Shown here: piece after piece, positions 1-8,991 of the stretch | Numbering within the stretch: position 1 is the first letter of the stretch | Layout of the letters: the number at the start of each line of letters is the position of its first letter | NCBI RefSeq assembly: GCF_001544835.2 | Contig: NZ_FCNX02000015.1 | Coordinates: forward strand, 149,314 to 213,313 | Reading direction: 5' to 3' | Source: Caballeronia fortuita | Lineage (GTDB): Bacteria; Pseudomonadota; Gammaproteobacteria; Burkholderiales; Burkholderiaceae | Length of the DNA stretch: 64,000 nt | The notes under the pieces: model-generated | What the model was told of the DNA's origin: nothing | What the model saw: only the letters and a program-made list of their open reading frames with translations | The model's database searches: none | Translations under genes and position numbers: made by a program

Positions 1-3000
1 CGTACCGTGACGTCGGCAGTGCATTCAATAGCCTGGATGGGCGTGTCAGCACGGTGTCGACATCTGCTTCGACTGCCGTGACTTCCCTTTCGACGGTCTT
101 GAGCACGGTGACGTCTGATGTGACCTCGCTGTCGACTGGTGTGAGCACGGTGACGTCAAATGTCAGTTCGCTCTCGACCGGTTTGAGCACGGTGACGTCT
201 GATGTGACCTCGTTGTCGACGGGCGTGAGCACGGTCACGTCAAATGTCAGTTCGCTCTCGACCGGTCTGAGCACAGTGACGTCTGATGTGACCTCGCTGT
301 CGACGGGCGTGAGCACGGTCACGTCAAATGTCAGTTCGCTCTCGACCGGTCTGAGTACAGTGACGTCTGATGTGACCTCGCTGTCGACGGGCGTAAGCAC
401 GGTCACGTCAAATGTCAGTTCGCTCTCGACCGGTCTGAGCACAGTGACGTCTGATGTGACCTCGCTGTCGACGGGCGTGAGCACGGTCACGTCAAATGTC
501 AGTTCGCTCTCGACCGGTCTGAGTACAGTGACGTCTGATGTGACCTCGCTGTCGACGGGCGTAAGCACGGTCACGTCAAATGTCAGTTCGCTCTCGACCG
601 GTCTGAGCACAGTGACGTCTGATGTGACCTCGCTGTCGACGGGCGTAAGCACGGTGACGTCAGGTCTTGCTTCCTTGTCGGCATCGACGTCAACCGGCTT
701 GAGCACGGTCACGTCGGGTCTTGCTTCATTGTCAGCCTCGACGTCGACCGGCTTGAGCACGGTCACGTCGAATGTAAGTTCGCTCTCGACCGGTCTGAGC
801 ACGGTGACGTCTGACGTGACCTCGCTGTCGACGGGCGTGAGCACGGTCACGTCGGGTCTTGCTTCATTGTCAGCCTCGACGTCAACCGGCTTGAGCACCG
901 TCACGTCGAATGTGACATCGCTTTCGACCGGCCTAAGCACCGTGACGTCTAATGTAACTTCACTGTCGACTGGCGTAAGCACGATCACGTCAAATGTGAG
1001 TTCGCTCTCGACCGGCCTAAGCACCGTGACGTCTGAGGTAACTTCGCTGTCGACTGGCGTAAGCACGATCACGTCAAATGTGAGTTCGCTCTCGACCGGT
1101 CTGAGCACGGTGACGTCTGACGTGACCTCGCTGTCGACGGGCGTAAGCACGATCACGTCAAATGTGAGTTCGCTTTCGACCGGCCTGAGCACGGTGACGT
1201 CTGATGTGACCTCGCTATCGACTGGCGTGAGCACCGTGACGTCGGGTCTTGCTTCATTGTCGACCTCGACCTCAGCCGGCTTGAGCACGGTCGCGTCGAA
1301 TGTCACATCGCTCTCGACCGGCCTGAGCACCGTGACGTCTGATGTGACCTCACTGTCGACTGGCGTAAGCACGGTCACGTCGAATGTGACCTCGCTGTCG
1401 ACCGGCATGAGCACGATCACGTCCAACGTGACCTCACTCTCGAGCGGCCTCAGCTCACTTTCGACCGACGTAATCTCGCTGTCGAACTCAACGTCGACCG
1501 GCCTGAGTTCGGCGAGTACCGGCATCGCCTCCCTCTCGACGGGCGTCGATTCCCTGTCGGTCGCGTTGACCAACACGGTCCAGTACGACACGCCGGACCA
1601 CACAAGCGTAACGTTCGGTAAGCCTGGTACGCCGGTTACGCTCGGGAACGTCGCGCCCGGCGCGGTGAACGACACCAGCCTCGAAGCCATCAACGGTTCG
1701 CAACTCTATGCGACCGCGCAAAGCACGGCGGATGCGCTAGGTGGCGGATCGAGCGTGGACGCGAACGGCAAGATCGTCAAACCGACCTATAAGTTCTCCG
1801 ATAACACCACGTTCGATAACGTAGGGGATGCACTGACGAATCTCGACGGCCGCGTCACGAAGAACACGTCCGACATTACCGTCATCGAAACGACGCTGAG
1901 CACGATTGAAAACGGCGGCGGGATCAAGTACTTCCACGCCAATTCGACCCTGATCGATTCGTCGGCGACGGGCGCGGATGCCGTGGCGATCGGCGGCAAC
2001 GCGGTCGCGTCGGCGGATAACGCAGTCGCGCTCGGATCGAACTCTATCGCGGATCGTGCCAACACTGTCTCCGTTGGTGCGCCCGGAGCGACGCGGCAGA
2101 TTACCAACGTCGAAGCGGGCACGGAAGACACCGATGCGGTCAACGTGTCCCAGTTGAAGTCGACGATTTCGTCGAGCGTGGCGAACGTCGTCACCTACGA
2201 TGATTCCACTCACAGCAAGATCACGCTGCATGCTAAGGATCCGCAGGCTCAGGTTACGATCGACAACGTGGCCAACGGCAAGGTCGACGAAAAGAGTCAC
2301 GAGGCCATCAACGGTTCACAACTCTACGCGACCGCGCAAAGCACGGCCGATGCGTTGGGCGGCGGAGCAAGCGTGGACGCGGACGGAAAGATCGTCAAAC
2401 CGACCTACAAGTTCACCGATAACACCACGTTCGACAACGTCGGCGATGCGCTGACGAATCTCGACGGCCGCGTCACGCTGAACACGTCAGCCATCACCAC
2501 GATCAACGACACGCTGAACAACATCACGACCGGCGGCGGCATCAAGTACTTCCATGCGAATTCGGTCCTGCAGGATTCGTCGGCGACGGGTGTCAACGCG
2601 GTTGCGATCGGCGGCAACGCGAATGCGACGGCGACCAACTCGGTGGCGCTCGGCACGAACTCGGTCGCAGATCGTGCAAATACCATCTCGGTCGGAGCGA
2701 CAGGCTCGGAGCGTCAAATCACGAACGTAGCGGCTGGCACGCAGGACACCGACGCCGTGAACGTGTCGCAGTTGAAGCAGGCCGGACTGATCAACGGTGA
2801 TGGCTCGGCCAACACAGCCGTGACCTATGACGTCGGCGGCGACGGCAAGGCCGACTACACGAGCATCACGCTTGGCAATGGCAAGAGCAGCACCGTGATT
2901 CACAACGTCGCGGACGGCGTCGCCGGCTCCGATGCGGTGAACGTGAATCAGATGAACGCGGCGCTCGATCGCGTGACGAACATCGCCGAAAGTGGCGGCA

Positions 3001-3551
3001 ATCCGTTGTTCGCCGCCGACGGAGATCGCGGCACCGAAGTCGCCAGCGCAACCGGCGTTCACGCGACCGCCATGGGCGCGAGCGCGAACGCCAGCGCCGA
3101 CAACTCGGTCGCGCTCGGTGCCAATTCGGTTGCCGATCGGGTGAACACGGTGTCCGTCGGTTCCGCGGGCAACGAGCGTCAGATCACCAACGTTGCCAAC
3201 GGTACGCAGGACACCGATGCCGTCAACCTCCGGCAATTGAATCTGGCATCCGCGCAAGCGCAAAGCTATACGGATTCACGCATCGCAGGCGTGCAGAGCC
3301 AGATCAACAATGTCGCGAGCACGGCTTACGGTGGCATCGCCGCAGCAATGGCTGCCGCCGGATTGCCTCAACCCACGGGACCGGGCAAGACGATGGTGGC
3401 TGTCGCGGGCGCACGATACGCGAGCGCTTCCGGCGCGGCGATCGGCGTTTCGTATGTCACGCAAGACGACCGCTGGGTCGTGAAGGCTTCGGGCAATACC
3501 AGCAGTTCCGGCAACGTCGGCTTCACCATCGGTGCGGGGCATCAGTGGTAA
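1..3551 (+). CDS. Trimeric autotransporter adhesin (YadA-like), 5'-truncated by the window edge
   Basis: The reading frame is open from base 3 and begins inside a typical DVGSAFNSLDGRV neck module, so the true start, signal peptide and N-terminal head lie upstream. The order of parts is: a Ser/Thr-rich stalk (about 60-1550) built of 14-residue units such as STVTSDVTSLSTGV; two near-identical neck/connector modules (about 1680-1860 and 2300-2480); three YadA-head-like stretches with NSVALG motifs (about 1975-2090, 2590-2700, 3060-3170), each followed by a QITNV...DTDAVN neck; and a C-terminal YadA membrane anchor (about 3295-3551) ending in GAGHQW. Proteins of this type trimerise through the anchor in the outer membrane and act in adhesion or autoaggregation. 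Hydrophobic residues in the stalk recur at 4-3-4-3 spacing, which suggests coiled-coil heptads. A strong terminator follows the stop. The family call is secure; the ligand is unknown. Confidence 0.95.
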   Translation, partial: YRDVGSAFNSLDGRVSTVSTSASTAVTSLSTVLSTVTSDVTSLSTGVSTVTSNVSSLSTGLSTVTSDVTSLSTGVSTVTSNVSSLSTGLSTVTSDVTSLSTGVSTVTSNVSSLSTGLSTVTSDVTSLSTGVSTVTSNVSSLSTGLSTVTSDVTSLSTGVSTVTSNVSSLSTGLSTVTSDVTSLSTGVSTVTSNVSSLSTGLSTVTSDVTSLSTGVSTVTSGLASLSASTSTGLSTVTSGLASLSASTSTGLSTVTSNVSSLSTGLSTVTSDVTSLSTGVSTVTSGLASLSASTSTGLSTVTSNVTSLSTGLSTVTSNVTSLSTGVSTITSNVSSLSTGLSTVTSEVTSLSTGVSTITSNVSSLSTGLSTVTSDVTSLSTGVSTITSNVSSLSTGLSTVTSDVTSLSTGVSTVTSGLASLSTSTSAGLSTVASNVTSLSTGLSTVTSDVTSLSTGVSTVTSNVTSLSTGMSTITSNVTSLSSGLSSLSTDVISLSNSTSTGLSSASTGIASLSTGVDSLSVALTNTVQYDTPDHTSVTFGKPGTPVTLGNVAPGAVNDTSLEAINGSQLYATAQSTADALGGGSSVDANGKIVKPTYKFSDNTTFDNVGDALTNLDGRVTKNTSDITVIETTLSTIENGGGIKYFHANSTLIDSSATGADAVAIGGNAVASADNAVALGSNSIADRANTVSVGAPGATRQITNVEAGTEDTDAVNVSQLKSTISSSVANVVTYDDSTHSKITLHAKDPQAQVTIDNVANGKVDEKSHEAINGSQLYATAQSTADALGGGASVDADGKIVKPTYKFTDNTTFDNVGDALTNLDGRVTLNTSAITTINDTLNNITTGGGIKYFHANSVLQDSSATGVNAVAIGGNANATATNSVALGTNSVADRANTISVGATGSERQITNVAAGTQDTDAVNVSQLKQAGLINGDGSANTAVTYDVGGDGKADYTSITLGNGKSSTVIHNVADGVAGSDAVNVNQMNAALDRVTNIAESGGNPLFAADGDRGTEVASATGVHATAMGASANASADNSVALGANSVADRVNTVSVGSAGNERQITNVANGTQDTDAVNLRQLNLASAQAQSYTDSRIAGVQSQINNVASTAYGGIAAAMAAAGLPQPTGPGKTMVAVAGARYASASGAAIGVSYVTQDDRWVVKASGNTSSSGNVGFTIGAGHQW
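102..1490 (+). repeat. Tandem 42/84-bp coding repeats in the adhesin stalk
   Basis: The stalk DNA is a tandem array. Six nearly identical 84-bp units, each two 42-bp (14-codon) half units ending TSDVTSLSTGV and TSNVSSLSTGL, run from about 102 to 605. More diverged 42-bp units follow to about 1490, interrupted several times by GLASLSASTSTGL insert units. The first copies differ by only a few synonymous changes, so this part looks recently amplified or homogenised. Confidence 0.9.
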
Positions 3552-3582
3552 CCGCCTGACGCGGCTCTAGCAGCGCAACCTG

Positions 3583-3619
3583 AATCGGCCGACGCAGTCA
3601 TCGCGTCGGCCGATTTTTT
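3583..3619 (+). terminator. Rho-independent terminator after the adhesin gene
   Basis: A 12-13 bp GC-rich stem (left arm 3583-3595, right arm 3603-3615) with a seven-base loop is followed by a run of T to 3619. It lies 32 bases after the adhesin stop codon. Confidence 0.85.
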
Positions 3620-3708
3620 ATGTGCTTCCGTTCGCGCCTAACGTGATTCGCGCGGAAAAATCTGCCTTACAATCGTTCTCCACCCTGACAAGCACGTCAC
3701 GCGCGAAC

Positions 3709-4401
3709 ATGAACGAGCGTAAGTCACCCGGGCTCGCCGACCGGATCTACAGCGACATCCTCAACAGCATCGTCGAGGGCGAGTTCAAGGAAGGCGACCG
3801 GCTTCTCACCGAACACGCGCTTGCGGAGCGCTTCGCGACATCGCGCCCGACCGTGCGCGAGGCACTCGCGCGCCTGCGCGCCGACGGCATCATCGTGACG
3901 CGGCGCGGCTCGGGAACCATCGTCGGACGTCGCCCCGATCTGGCTGCGCGCCGTTTCGCACCGCTCGAAACGCTGTCGGACATCCGTCGGTGCTATGAAT
4001 TTCGCCTGGTGACCGAGTCCGGCGCGGCAGAACTCGCCGCGAGCAAGGCCGAGGACGAAGACATTCTGGCGATTCAGAACGCGTGGGAACGGCTCGAACA
4101 AGTGGTTGAAACGCAGGAAAGCATCGGCGCGAAGGATGACTTCACCTTCCATCTGGCCGTCGCGCGCGCGTCGCGAAATCCGTTCTTCGTCACCGTGCTG
4201 TCGATCATGGAAGAGCAGGTCGAAGTCAGCATGAACCTGTCGCGGAGCCTGTCGGTGGCGAAGACGTTGGAGCGCCAAAGGCTCGTCCAGCGCGAACATC
4301 TCGAAGTGCTCGAAGCCATCCGAGCGCGCGATCCGTCACGCGCAAAGGAAGCGATGCGAACGCATCTACAGAATGCGGTCGATCGTGTTTTCGGGGAATA
4401 A
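3709..4401 (+). CDS. GntR family transcriptional regulator, FadR subfamily (FCD domain)
   Basis: This 230-residue protein has the FadR layout. A winged helix-turn-helix occupies about residues 8-75 (TSRPTVREALARLRADG is the recognition helix region), and an all-helical FCD effector domain about 90-220. D144, H148, H197 and H219 sit where FCD proteins bind a metal and an acidic ligand. The ATG at 3709 is chosen because the domain begins right after it; an in-frame upstream extension of 29 residues has no domain content. Just downstream, before the ABC operon, lie two palindromes matching the FadR-subfamily operator pattern TNGTNNNACNA. It therefore probably controls that operon. The effector is unknown but is likely the transported compound or a derivative. 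Confidence 0.9.
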   Translation: MNERKSPGLADRIYSDILNSIVEGEFKEGDRLLTEHALAERFATSRPTVREALARLRADGIIVTRRGSGTIVGRRPDLAARRFAPLETLSDIRRCYEFRLVTESGAAELAASKAEDEDILAIQNAWERLEQVVETQESIGAKDDFTFHLAVARASRNPFFVTVLSIMEEQVEVSMNLSRSLSVAKTLERQRLVQREHLEVLEAIRARDPSRAKEAMRTHLQNAVDRVFGE

Positions 4402-4416
4402 CAACCCAAGGCGACA

Positions 4417-4429
4417 GTTGTAATACAAC
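4417..4429. promoter_or_regulatory. FadR-type operator palindrome, copy 1
   Basis: The 13-bp perfect palindrome GTTGTAATACAAC fits the TNGTNNNACNA pattern described for FadR-subfamily GntR regulators. It lies 16 bases after the stop of the adjacent FadR-type gene. Binding is inferred, not shown. Confidence 0.6.
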
Positions 4430-4469
4430 GTTAGCGTCGATTGCTCGACGACTTGAAAGCGTAAGCCGG

Positions 4470-4482
4470 GTTGTTTGACAAC
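4470..4482. promoter_or_regulatory. FadR-type operator palindrome, copy 2
   Basis: GTTGTTTGACAAC has the same arms as copy 1 with a different centre. The two centres are 53 bp apart, close to five helical turns, which would allow two dimers to sit on one DNA face. Confidence 0.6.
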
Positions 4483-4896
4483 TTCGCCCCTATCCGCGCG
4501 TGTTCGCATGTATGTGAAGCGGCCGCCGTGACTTCATCGCGCCTGCTAAGACAGGTTAAGCACGCAGGAAACCCAAGTTAAAAGAAGGGAAACTATCCGA
4601 GTAACAACGGCTCGGGGTATCTCCCGAGAGACCGCTCAAACCGCTATCGGCATAAGAAAAACGTTATTCCCAGGTTTCCGCATGCCCTCGACGTGCCGGG
4701 ATTTGCTTGACATCCTATAACCCTGTTAGCTATTTTTCAGCATCCAGACGCAACGAGGGCGCACGCGCACAGAGACACCAGACGAGACGAAGCAAAAACA
4801 GGCCGGCGATCAGCACAATCGAGAACATCGACAAACATCGACGATACGACCGGACCTCTTCCCGACCCGTGGTTGCGAGAGAAGTGAGGAGACAAC

Positions 4897-6069
4897 ATGG
4901 CTTTCAAGGCAGGACTGTCAGTGAAACTGGCGGCAATTTGCGTCGCCGTCGGCGCGGCTTTCGGCATGAACGCGGCGAACGCGGCCGATCCGGTATCGAT
5001 CAACATCGTCGATGTCGCAGGCAATCTGCAACTGACGCAAAAGGGCTTCGAGGCATTCAAGGCCAAGTACCCGGACCTCGTGTCCAGCATCACGTTCACC
5101 AACGCGCCCGCGCCGCAGTTGCCGGGCAAGATCAAGGCGATGCAGGCAGCGGGCCGCTCGGACATCGACCTGGTCGTGACGGGCACCGATGCACTCGCCG
5201 CCGGCATCCAGCAAGGTCTGTGGGAAAAGCTGCTGCCCGATAACGCGAAGGCGTTCCCCGGCGTGCTCGACAAGTACGCGCCCGGTCCGCGCAAGATGCA
5301 GGACATCGCGCAAGGCTACGGTCTCGAAGTGACATACATGCCCGCGGGACCGCTGCTCGAATACAACCCGGCCAAGGTCACCGACGTTCCGAAGACGCCC
5401 GATCAACTGCTCGCGTGGTGCAAGGCGCATCCGAACAAGCTGATCTACGCGCGTCCGGCGAACTCCGGCCCGGGCCGCACGTTCCTGATGGGTCTGCCGT
5501 ACGTGCTCGGCGATAAAGACCCGATGGACCCGATCAACGGCTGGGACAAGACCTGGGCCTTCCTCAAGCAGTTGAACGACTGCATTCCGTACTACCCGGG
5601 CGGCACGTCGGCCGTGATGAAGGAACTGGGCGAAGGCACGCGCGACATGACCGTCACCGTGACGGGCTGGGACATCAACCCGCGCGCGCTCGGCATCGTG
5701 CCGGCGGAATTCAAGGTCGGCGCATTCGACAACATGACGTGGGTCAACGACGCCCACTACATGGTGATCCCGAAGGGCGTGCCGAAGGAAAAGCTCGACG
5801 TGCTCTACAAGCTGATGAACTTCATGCTGGAGCCAGCGCAGCAGGCGCTGACCTATGACGACGGCTATTTCTATCCGGGTCCGGCGGTGAAGGACGTGCC
5901 GCTCTCGATGGCGCCCGCGAAGAGCCAGGAAGTCATCCAGAAGTTCGGCCGGCCCGAGTACGCGAAGCTGCTCGCCGACCGTCCGCACGTGCTTCCGCTC
6001 AACGCCCAGGCGATGGTCGCGGCGTTCCAGAAATGGGACCGTGAAATCGGCGCGGCGAAGACGAAGTAA
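4897..6069 (+). CDS. ABC transporter periplasmic substrate-binding protein (family 1/PotD-like)
   Basis: The 390-residue protein starts with a Sec signal peptide (about residues 1-29, ending ANA-A) and continues as a cluster-D/PotD-like extracellular solute-binding protein. It is the first gene of an operon with one ATPase and two permeases. The start has a clear GAGGAGA ribosome-binding site. It delivers a small solute to the permeases at the inner membrane. The fold and gene order resemble spermidine/putrescine and related small-organic uptake systems. However, the last gene of the operon is an aldose 1-epimerase, which argues for a sugar or sugar derivative. The substrate cannot be read from the sequence. 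Confidence 0.88.
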   Translation: MAFKAGLSVKLAAICVAVGAAFGMNAANAADPVSINIVDVAGNLQLTQKGFEAFKAKYPDLVSSITFTNAPAPQLPGKIKAMQAAGRSDIDLVVTGTDALAAGIQQGLWEKLLPDNAKAFPGVLDKYAPGPRKMQDIAQGYGLEVTYMPAGPLLEYNPAKVTDVPKTPDQLLAWCKAHPNKLIYARPANSGPGRTFLMGLPYVLGDKDPMDPINGWDKTWAFLKQLNDCIPYYPGGTSAVMKELGEGTRDMTVTVTGWDINPRALGIVPAEFKVGAFDNMTWVNDAHYMVIPKGVPKEKLDVLYKLMNFMLEPAQQALTYDDGYFYPGPAVKDVPLSMAPAKSQEVIQKFGRPEYAKLLADRPHVLPLNAQAMVAAFQKWDREIGAAKTK

Positions 6070-6092
6070 CGCTGCGTCACGCTGCAATGAGA

Positions 6093-6122
6093 CGGCGACG
6101 TTCCTCGCGAGGAGCGTCGCCG
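6093..6122 (+). promoter_or_regulatory. Stable hairpin between binding-protein and ATPase genes
   Basis: CGGCGACG (6093-6100) pairs with CGTCGCCG (6115-6122) around a further self-complementary core. There is no T-run, so it is not a simple terminator. Such hairpins after a binding-protein gene often protect the upstream mRNA or attenuate read-through, so that the binding protein is made in excess; that role is inferred here. Confidence 0.5.
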
Positions 6123-6149
6123 CTTGTACAAAAAAGCGCAGGACATGTC

Positions 6150-7226
6150 ATGAAGCACACTTTTGAGCAGTTGCGCCTCGATTCCGTCTCGCGCAGCTTC
6201 ACCAACGCGGAAGGGCAGCAGCTCGCGGCGTTGAAGGGTCTCGACCTCAACATCCAGCGTGGCGAGTTCATCGCGCTGCTCGGGCCGTCGGGATGCGGCA
6301 AGTCGACGGCGCTGAACTGCATCGCCGGATTGCAGCCGTTGACGGGCGGCGGCATCTGGCTCGACGACAAACGTATCGACGTATTGCCGCCCGAGAAGCG
6401 CGGCTTCGGCATGGTCTTTCAGAACTACGCGCTCTTTCCGCACATGTCGGTGCTGGATAACGTCGGCTTCGGGCTGAAGATGCGCGGCGTATCGAAGGCC
6501 GAAGCCACGAAGCGCGCGAAGGCCGCGCTGCAACTCGTGCAACTGATCGGACACGACGCCAAGCTGCCCGGCCAGCTTTCCGGCGGCCAGCAGCAGCGCG
6601 TCGCGATTGCGCGGGCGATCGTCATCGAGCCGCCGCTCGTGCTGATGGACGAGCCGCTGTCGAATCTCGACACTAAGCTGCGGATCGAGATGCGCGCCGA
6701 AATTCGCCGCATCCACGGCAAGCTGGAGCGCGCGACCATCTACGTGACGCACGATCAGGACGAAGCGCTATCGATGGCCGATCGCATCGTCGTGATGAAA
6801 GAGGGCGTCGTGCAACAGGTGGCGTCGCCGAAGGAAGTCTATGCGCGGCCGAAGAACCTGCACGTCGCGCGCTTCATGGGCTTTCGCAACGTCGTGCCGG
6901 CGACGCTCGAAGGCACGCAGGGCGACGCGGTCGCGGTGAATGCGAACGGCGTGCGCCTGCTCGGCACGCCGATGGAAGGATTCGACAATAAGCGCGTGGC
7001 GGTCGCGCTGCGTCCGGAAGACATGGAACGCGCCGCGCCCGGCACGGAGAACGCGTTCGATGCGCACGTCGAAGTCGTCGAATACGGCGGCCGCGATTCG
7101 CTCATCATCGTGAATACGGCGTTCGGCAAACTGTGGGCGCGGATCGCGGGCGAATGCAGCGAAGGCGAGCGCATCGCGCTGCGCGTCGCACCGTCGAAGA
7201 CGCTCGTCTACGGAGAAGAAAAATGA
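6150..7226 (+). CDS. ABC transporter ATP-binding protein (PotA/MalK type)
   Basis: The 358-residue ATPase shows Walker A GPSGCGKST (45-53), the Q-loop Gln91, signature LSGGQQQ (143-149), Walker B with D167 and E168, and the switch His201. A C-terminal regulatory TOBE-like region lies at about 240-358. It powers import through the two permeases encoded next. The ATG at 6150 follows an AGGA site and places the N-terminus correctly for the family. Its TGA overlaps the next gene's ATG (ATGA at 7223-7226), so translation is probably coupled. Confidence 0.93.
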   Translation: MKHTFEQLRLDSVSRSFTNAEGQQLAALKGLDLNIQRGEFIALLGPSGCGKSTALNCIAGLQPLTGGGIWLDDKRIDVLPPEKRGFGMVFQNYALFPHMSVLDNVGFGLKMRGVSKAEATKRAKAALQLVQLIGHDAKLPGQLSGGQQQRVAIARAIVIEPPLVLMDEPLSNLDTKLRIEMRAEIRRIHGKLERATIYVTHDQDEALSMADRIVVMKEGVVQQVASPKEVYARPKNLHVARFMGFRNVVPATLEGTQGDAVAVNANGVRLLGTPMEGFDNKRVAVALRPEDMERAAPGTENAFDAHVEVVEYGGRDSLIIVNTAFGKLWARIAGECSEGERIALRVAPSKTLVYGEEK

Positions 7227-8089
7227 TCGCGCTTCCCGCGCAGCAACGCGATCCGAAGGGCTGGCTCGTCGCGCCGGCGCTCATCTTCATCCTCGCGCTG
7301 TTCATCTATCCGTTCGCATACGGGCTGATGCTGTCGTTCAATCCGATGAACGGCGGCAGCATGTGGACGAACTACATCACGTTCTTCACCGATTCGTCGA
7401 TGTGGCCGACGATCATCGTCACGCTCAAGCTCGCCGTGCCCGCGACGATCATCAACGTGGGCGTGTCGGTGCCGGTCGCGTTCGCGCTGCGCCGCACGTC
7501 GCCGTGGCAGAAGTTCGTGACGACGCTGCTCGTCGTGCCGGTGACGCTCGGCACCGTGCTGATCGCCGACGGCATGCTGACGTACTTCAGCCCGAACGGC
7601 TGGTTTCCGCAGGCGTTGCAGGCGCTGCATCTCTATGGCGACGAAGTGCGCCTCACGCACAACTACTGGGGCGTGCTGATTTCGCTCGTCGTGTCGGGCT
7701 TTCCGTTCGCGTTTCTGCTGACGCTCTCGTATGTGACCGGCATCGATCCGACGCTCGCGCGCGCCGCCGCGACGCTCGGCGCGAGCCCGTGGCAGCAGTT
7801 CCGCCAGATCTATCTGCCGCTCCTGCTGCCCGGCCTCACGATGACGGCGTGTCTGTCGTTCGTGCAGGCGTTCTCGGTATTTCCGTCGGCGGTGCTGCTC
7901 GGCGCGCCCGCCGGTCCGACGCGCGTCATTTCGATCGCCGCATCGGAGGCCGCCTTCGAAAGCTACGACTACGCGCTCGCATCGACGATCGCGATCGTGA
8001 TGGGCTTCGTGCAGTTGCTCGTCGTGGGCGGGATGCTCGGCGCGCGCCGCTTCTTCTACACGGGTCCGGTGACCGGAGGCAAGGGCTGA
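7223..8089 (+). CDS. ABC transporter permease 1 (BPD_transp family)
   Basis: This 288-residue integral membrane protein has about six hydrophobic segments and the cytoplasmic EAA loop (about residues 185-215, ending in LPLLLPG) that docks onto the ATPase. The start codon overlaps the ATPase stop as ATGA, and its own stop overlaps the next start in the same way. It forms one half of the membrane pore of the uptake system. Confidence 0.92.
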   Translation: MIALPAQQRDPKGWLVAPALIFILALFIYPFAYGLMLSFNPMNGGSMWTNYITFFTDSSMWPTIIVTLKLAVPATIINVGVSVPVAFALRRTSPWQKFVTTLLVVPVTLGTVLIADGMLTYFSPNGWFPQALQALHLYGDEVRLTHNYWGVLISLVVSGFPFAFLLTLSYVTGIDPTLARAAATLGASPWQQFRQIYLPLLLPGLTMTACLSFVQAFSVFPSAVLLGAPAGPTRVISIAASEAAFESYDYALASTIAIVMGFVQLLVVGGMLGARRFFYTGPVTGGKG

Positions 8090-8991
8090 TGGCTCTCGAT
8101 AATCAAACGGCGCCGGCCTGGGCATCGCCCGGCAACAACGCGGGCAAGGTCATGAAACAACAGTCGAGCCTGCGTGACAGGCTGTGGAAGTTCTTCGTCT
8201 GGACGACGATGGCCTTCTTCCTCGTCAACGTGCTGCTGCTGATCGCGACCGTCGCGGTGAACTCGGTGGCGACGCGCTGGTTCGGCACGTTGCTGCCGCA
8301 AGGCTTCACGCTGCACTGGTACGCGCAGGCGTGGAGCGACTTTCAGCTCTCGAGCGTGCTGCTCGTCACGCTCGAAGTGGTCGGCGCGGTGGTGCTGCTG
8401 TCGATTGCGCTCGGCGTGCCCGCCGCGTATGCGCTCGCCCGCGTGCAGTTCCCCGGCAAGCGTTTCGCGATGCTCGTCTTTCTGCTGCCGCTGATGGTGC
8501 CGCCCGTGACCTACGGCATCCCGATGGCGACGGTCATGTACAAGTTCCATCTCGCAGGCACGCTGACCGGCGTGATCCTTGCGAATCTGGTGCCTGCGCT
8601 GCCGTTCGTGATCCTCGTGATGACGCCGTTCATCGAGCAGATCGATCCGAATCTGGAATCGGCCGCGCGCATTTTCGGGGCGAACACGGCGAAGTATTTC
8701 CGCTACGTGCTGCTGCCGCTGCTCGTGCCCGGGATGCTCGCGGCCGGCTTGCTCGTGCTCGTACGCACGATCGGCATGTTCGAGCTGACGTTCTTCACCG
8801 CAGGACCCACGACGCAGACGCTCGTCGTCGCGCTGTACTACGCGGTGTTCTCGACGGGCGTGCGCGCGCCGCAATCCATCGACGCCATGGCGATGATCTA
8901 CATGGCGATCACGATGGTCTGGGTGCTGATCGCGCTGCAGTTCGTGAGCCCGACGCAGCTCGTGTCGCGCGTGAAGGAACAGAAGCAGTGA
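8089..8991 (+). CDS. ABC transporter permease 2 (BPD_transp family)
   Basis: The 300-residue second permease has a polar N-terminus of about 40 residues, about six membrane segments and an EAA loop (SAARIFGANTAKYFRYVLLP, about residues 190-209). It starts at an ATG overlapping the previous stop. Its TGA (8989-8991) overlaps the GTG start of the epimerase gene, so the last four genes form one translationally coupled block. Confidence 0.92.
   Translation: MALDNQTAPAWASPGNNAGKVMKQQSSLRDRLWKFFVWTTMAFFLVNVLLLIATVAVNSVATRWFGTLLPQGFTLHWYAQAWSDFQLSSVLLVTLEVVGAVVLLSIALGVPAAYALARVQFPGKRFAMLVFLLPLMVPPVTYGIPMATVMYKFHLAGTLTGVILANLVPALPFVILVMTPFIEQIDPNLESAARIFGANTAKYFRYVLLPLLVPGMLAAGLLVLVRTIGMFELTFFTAGPTTQTLVVALYYAVFSTGVRAPQSIDAMAMIYMAITMVWVLIALQFVSPTQLVSRVKEQKQ

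Larger units (their letters stand above)
4402..4896 (+). promoter_or_regulatory. Intergenic regulatory region upstream of the ABC operon
   Basis: This 495-bp gap has no convincing gene. It holds two FadR-type operator palindromes at 4417-4429 and 4470-4482, a small hairpin at about 4612-4629, and a candidate sigma-70 promoter with TTGACA at 4707-4712 and TATTTT at 4731-4736 (18-bp spacer). If this promoter is used, the leader before the start at 4897 is about 150 nt. A ribosome-binding GAGGAGA lies just before that ATG. Confidence 0.6.

Noticed and set aside
102..1490. Regular repeats that could be mistaken for a CRISPR array
   Set aside because: Repeats are contiguous, in frame and code for a coiled-coil stalk; there are no unique spacers.
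3622..3708. A 29-residue N-terminal extension of the GntR regulator
   Set aside because: It has no homology to the domain, and the ATG at 3709 places the helix-turn-helix at the normal position.
4707..5243. A 178-codon frame starting in the leader of the binding-protein gene
   Set aside because: It overlaps the binding-protein gene out of frame and is rich in Arg and Gly with no motif.
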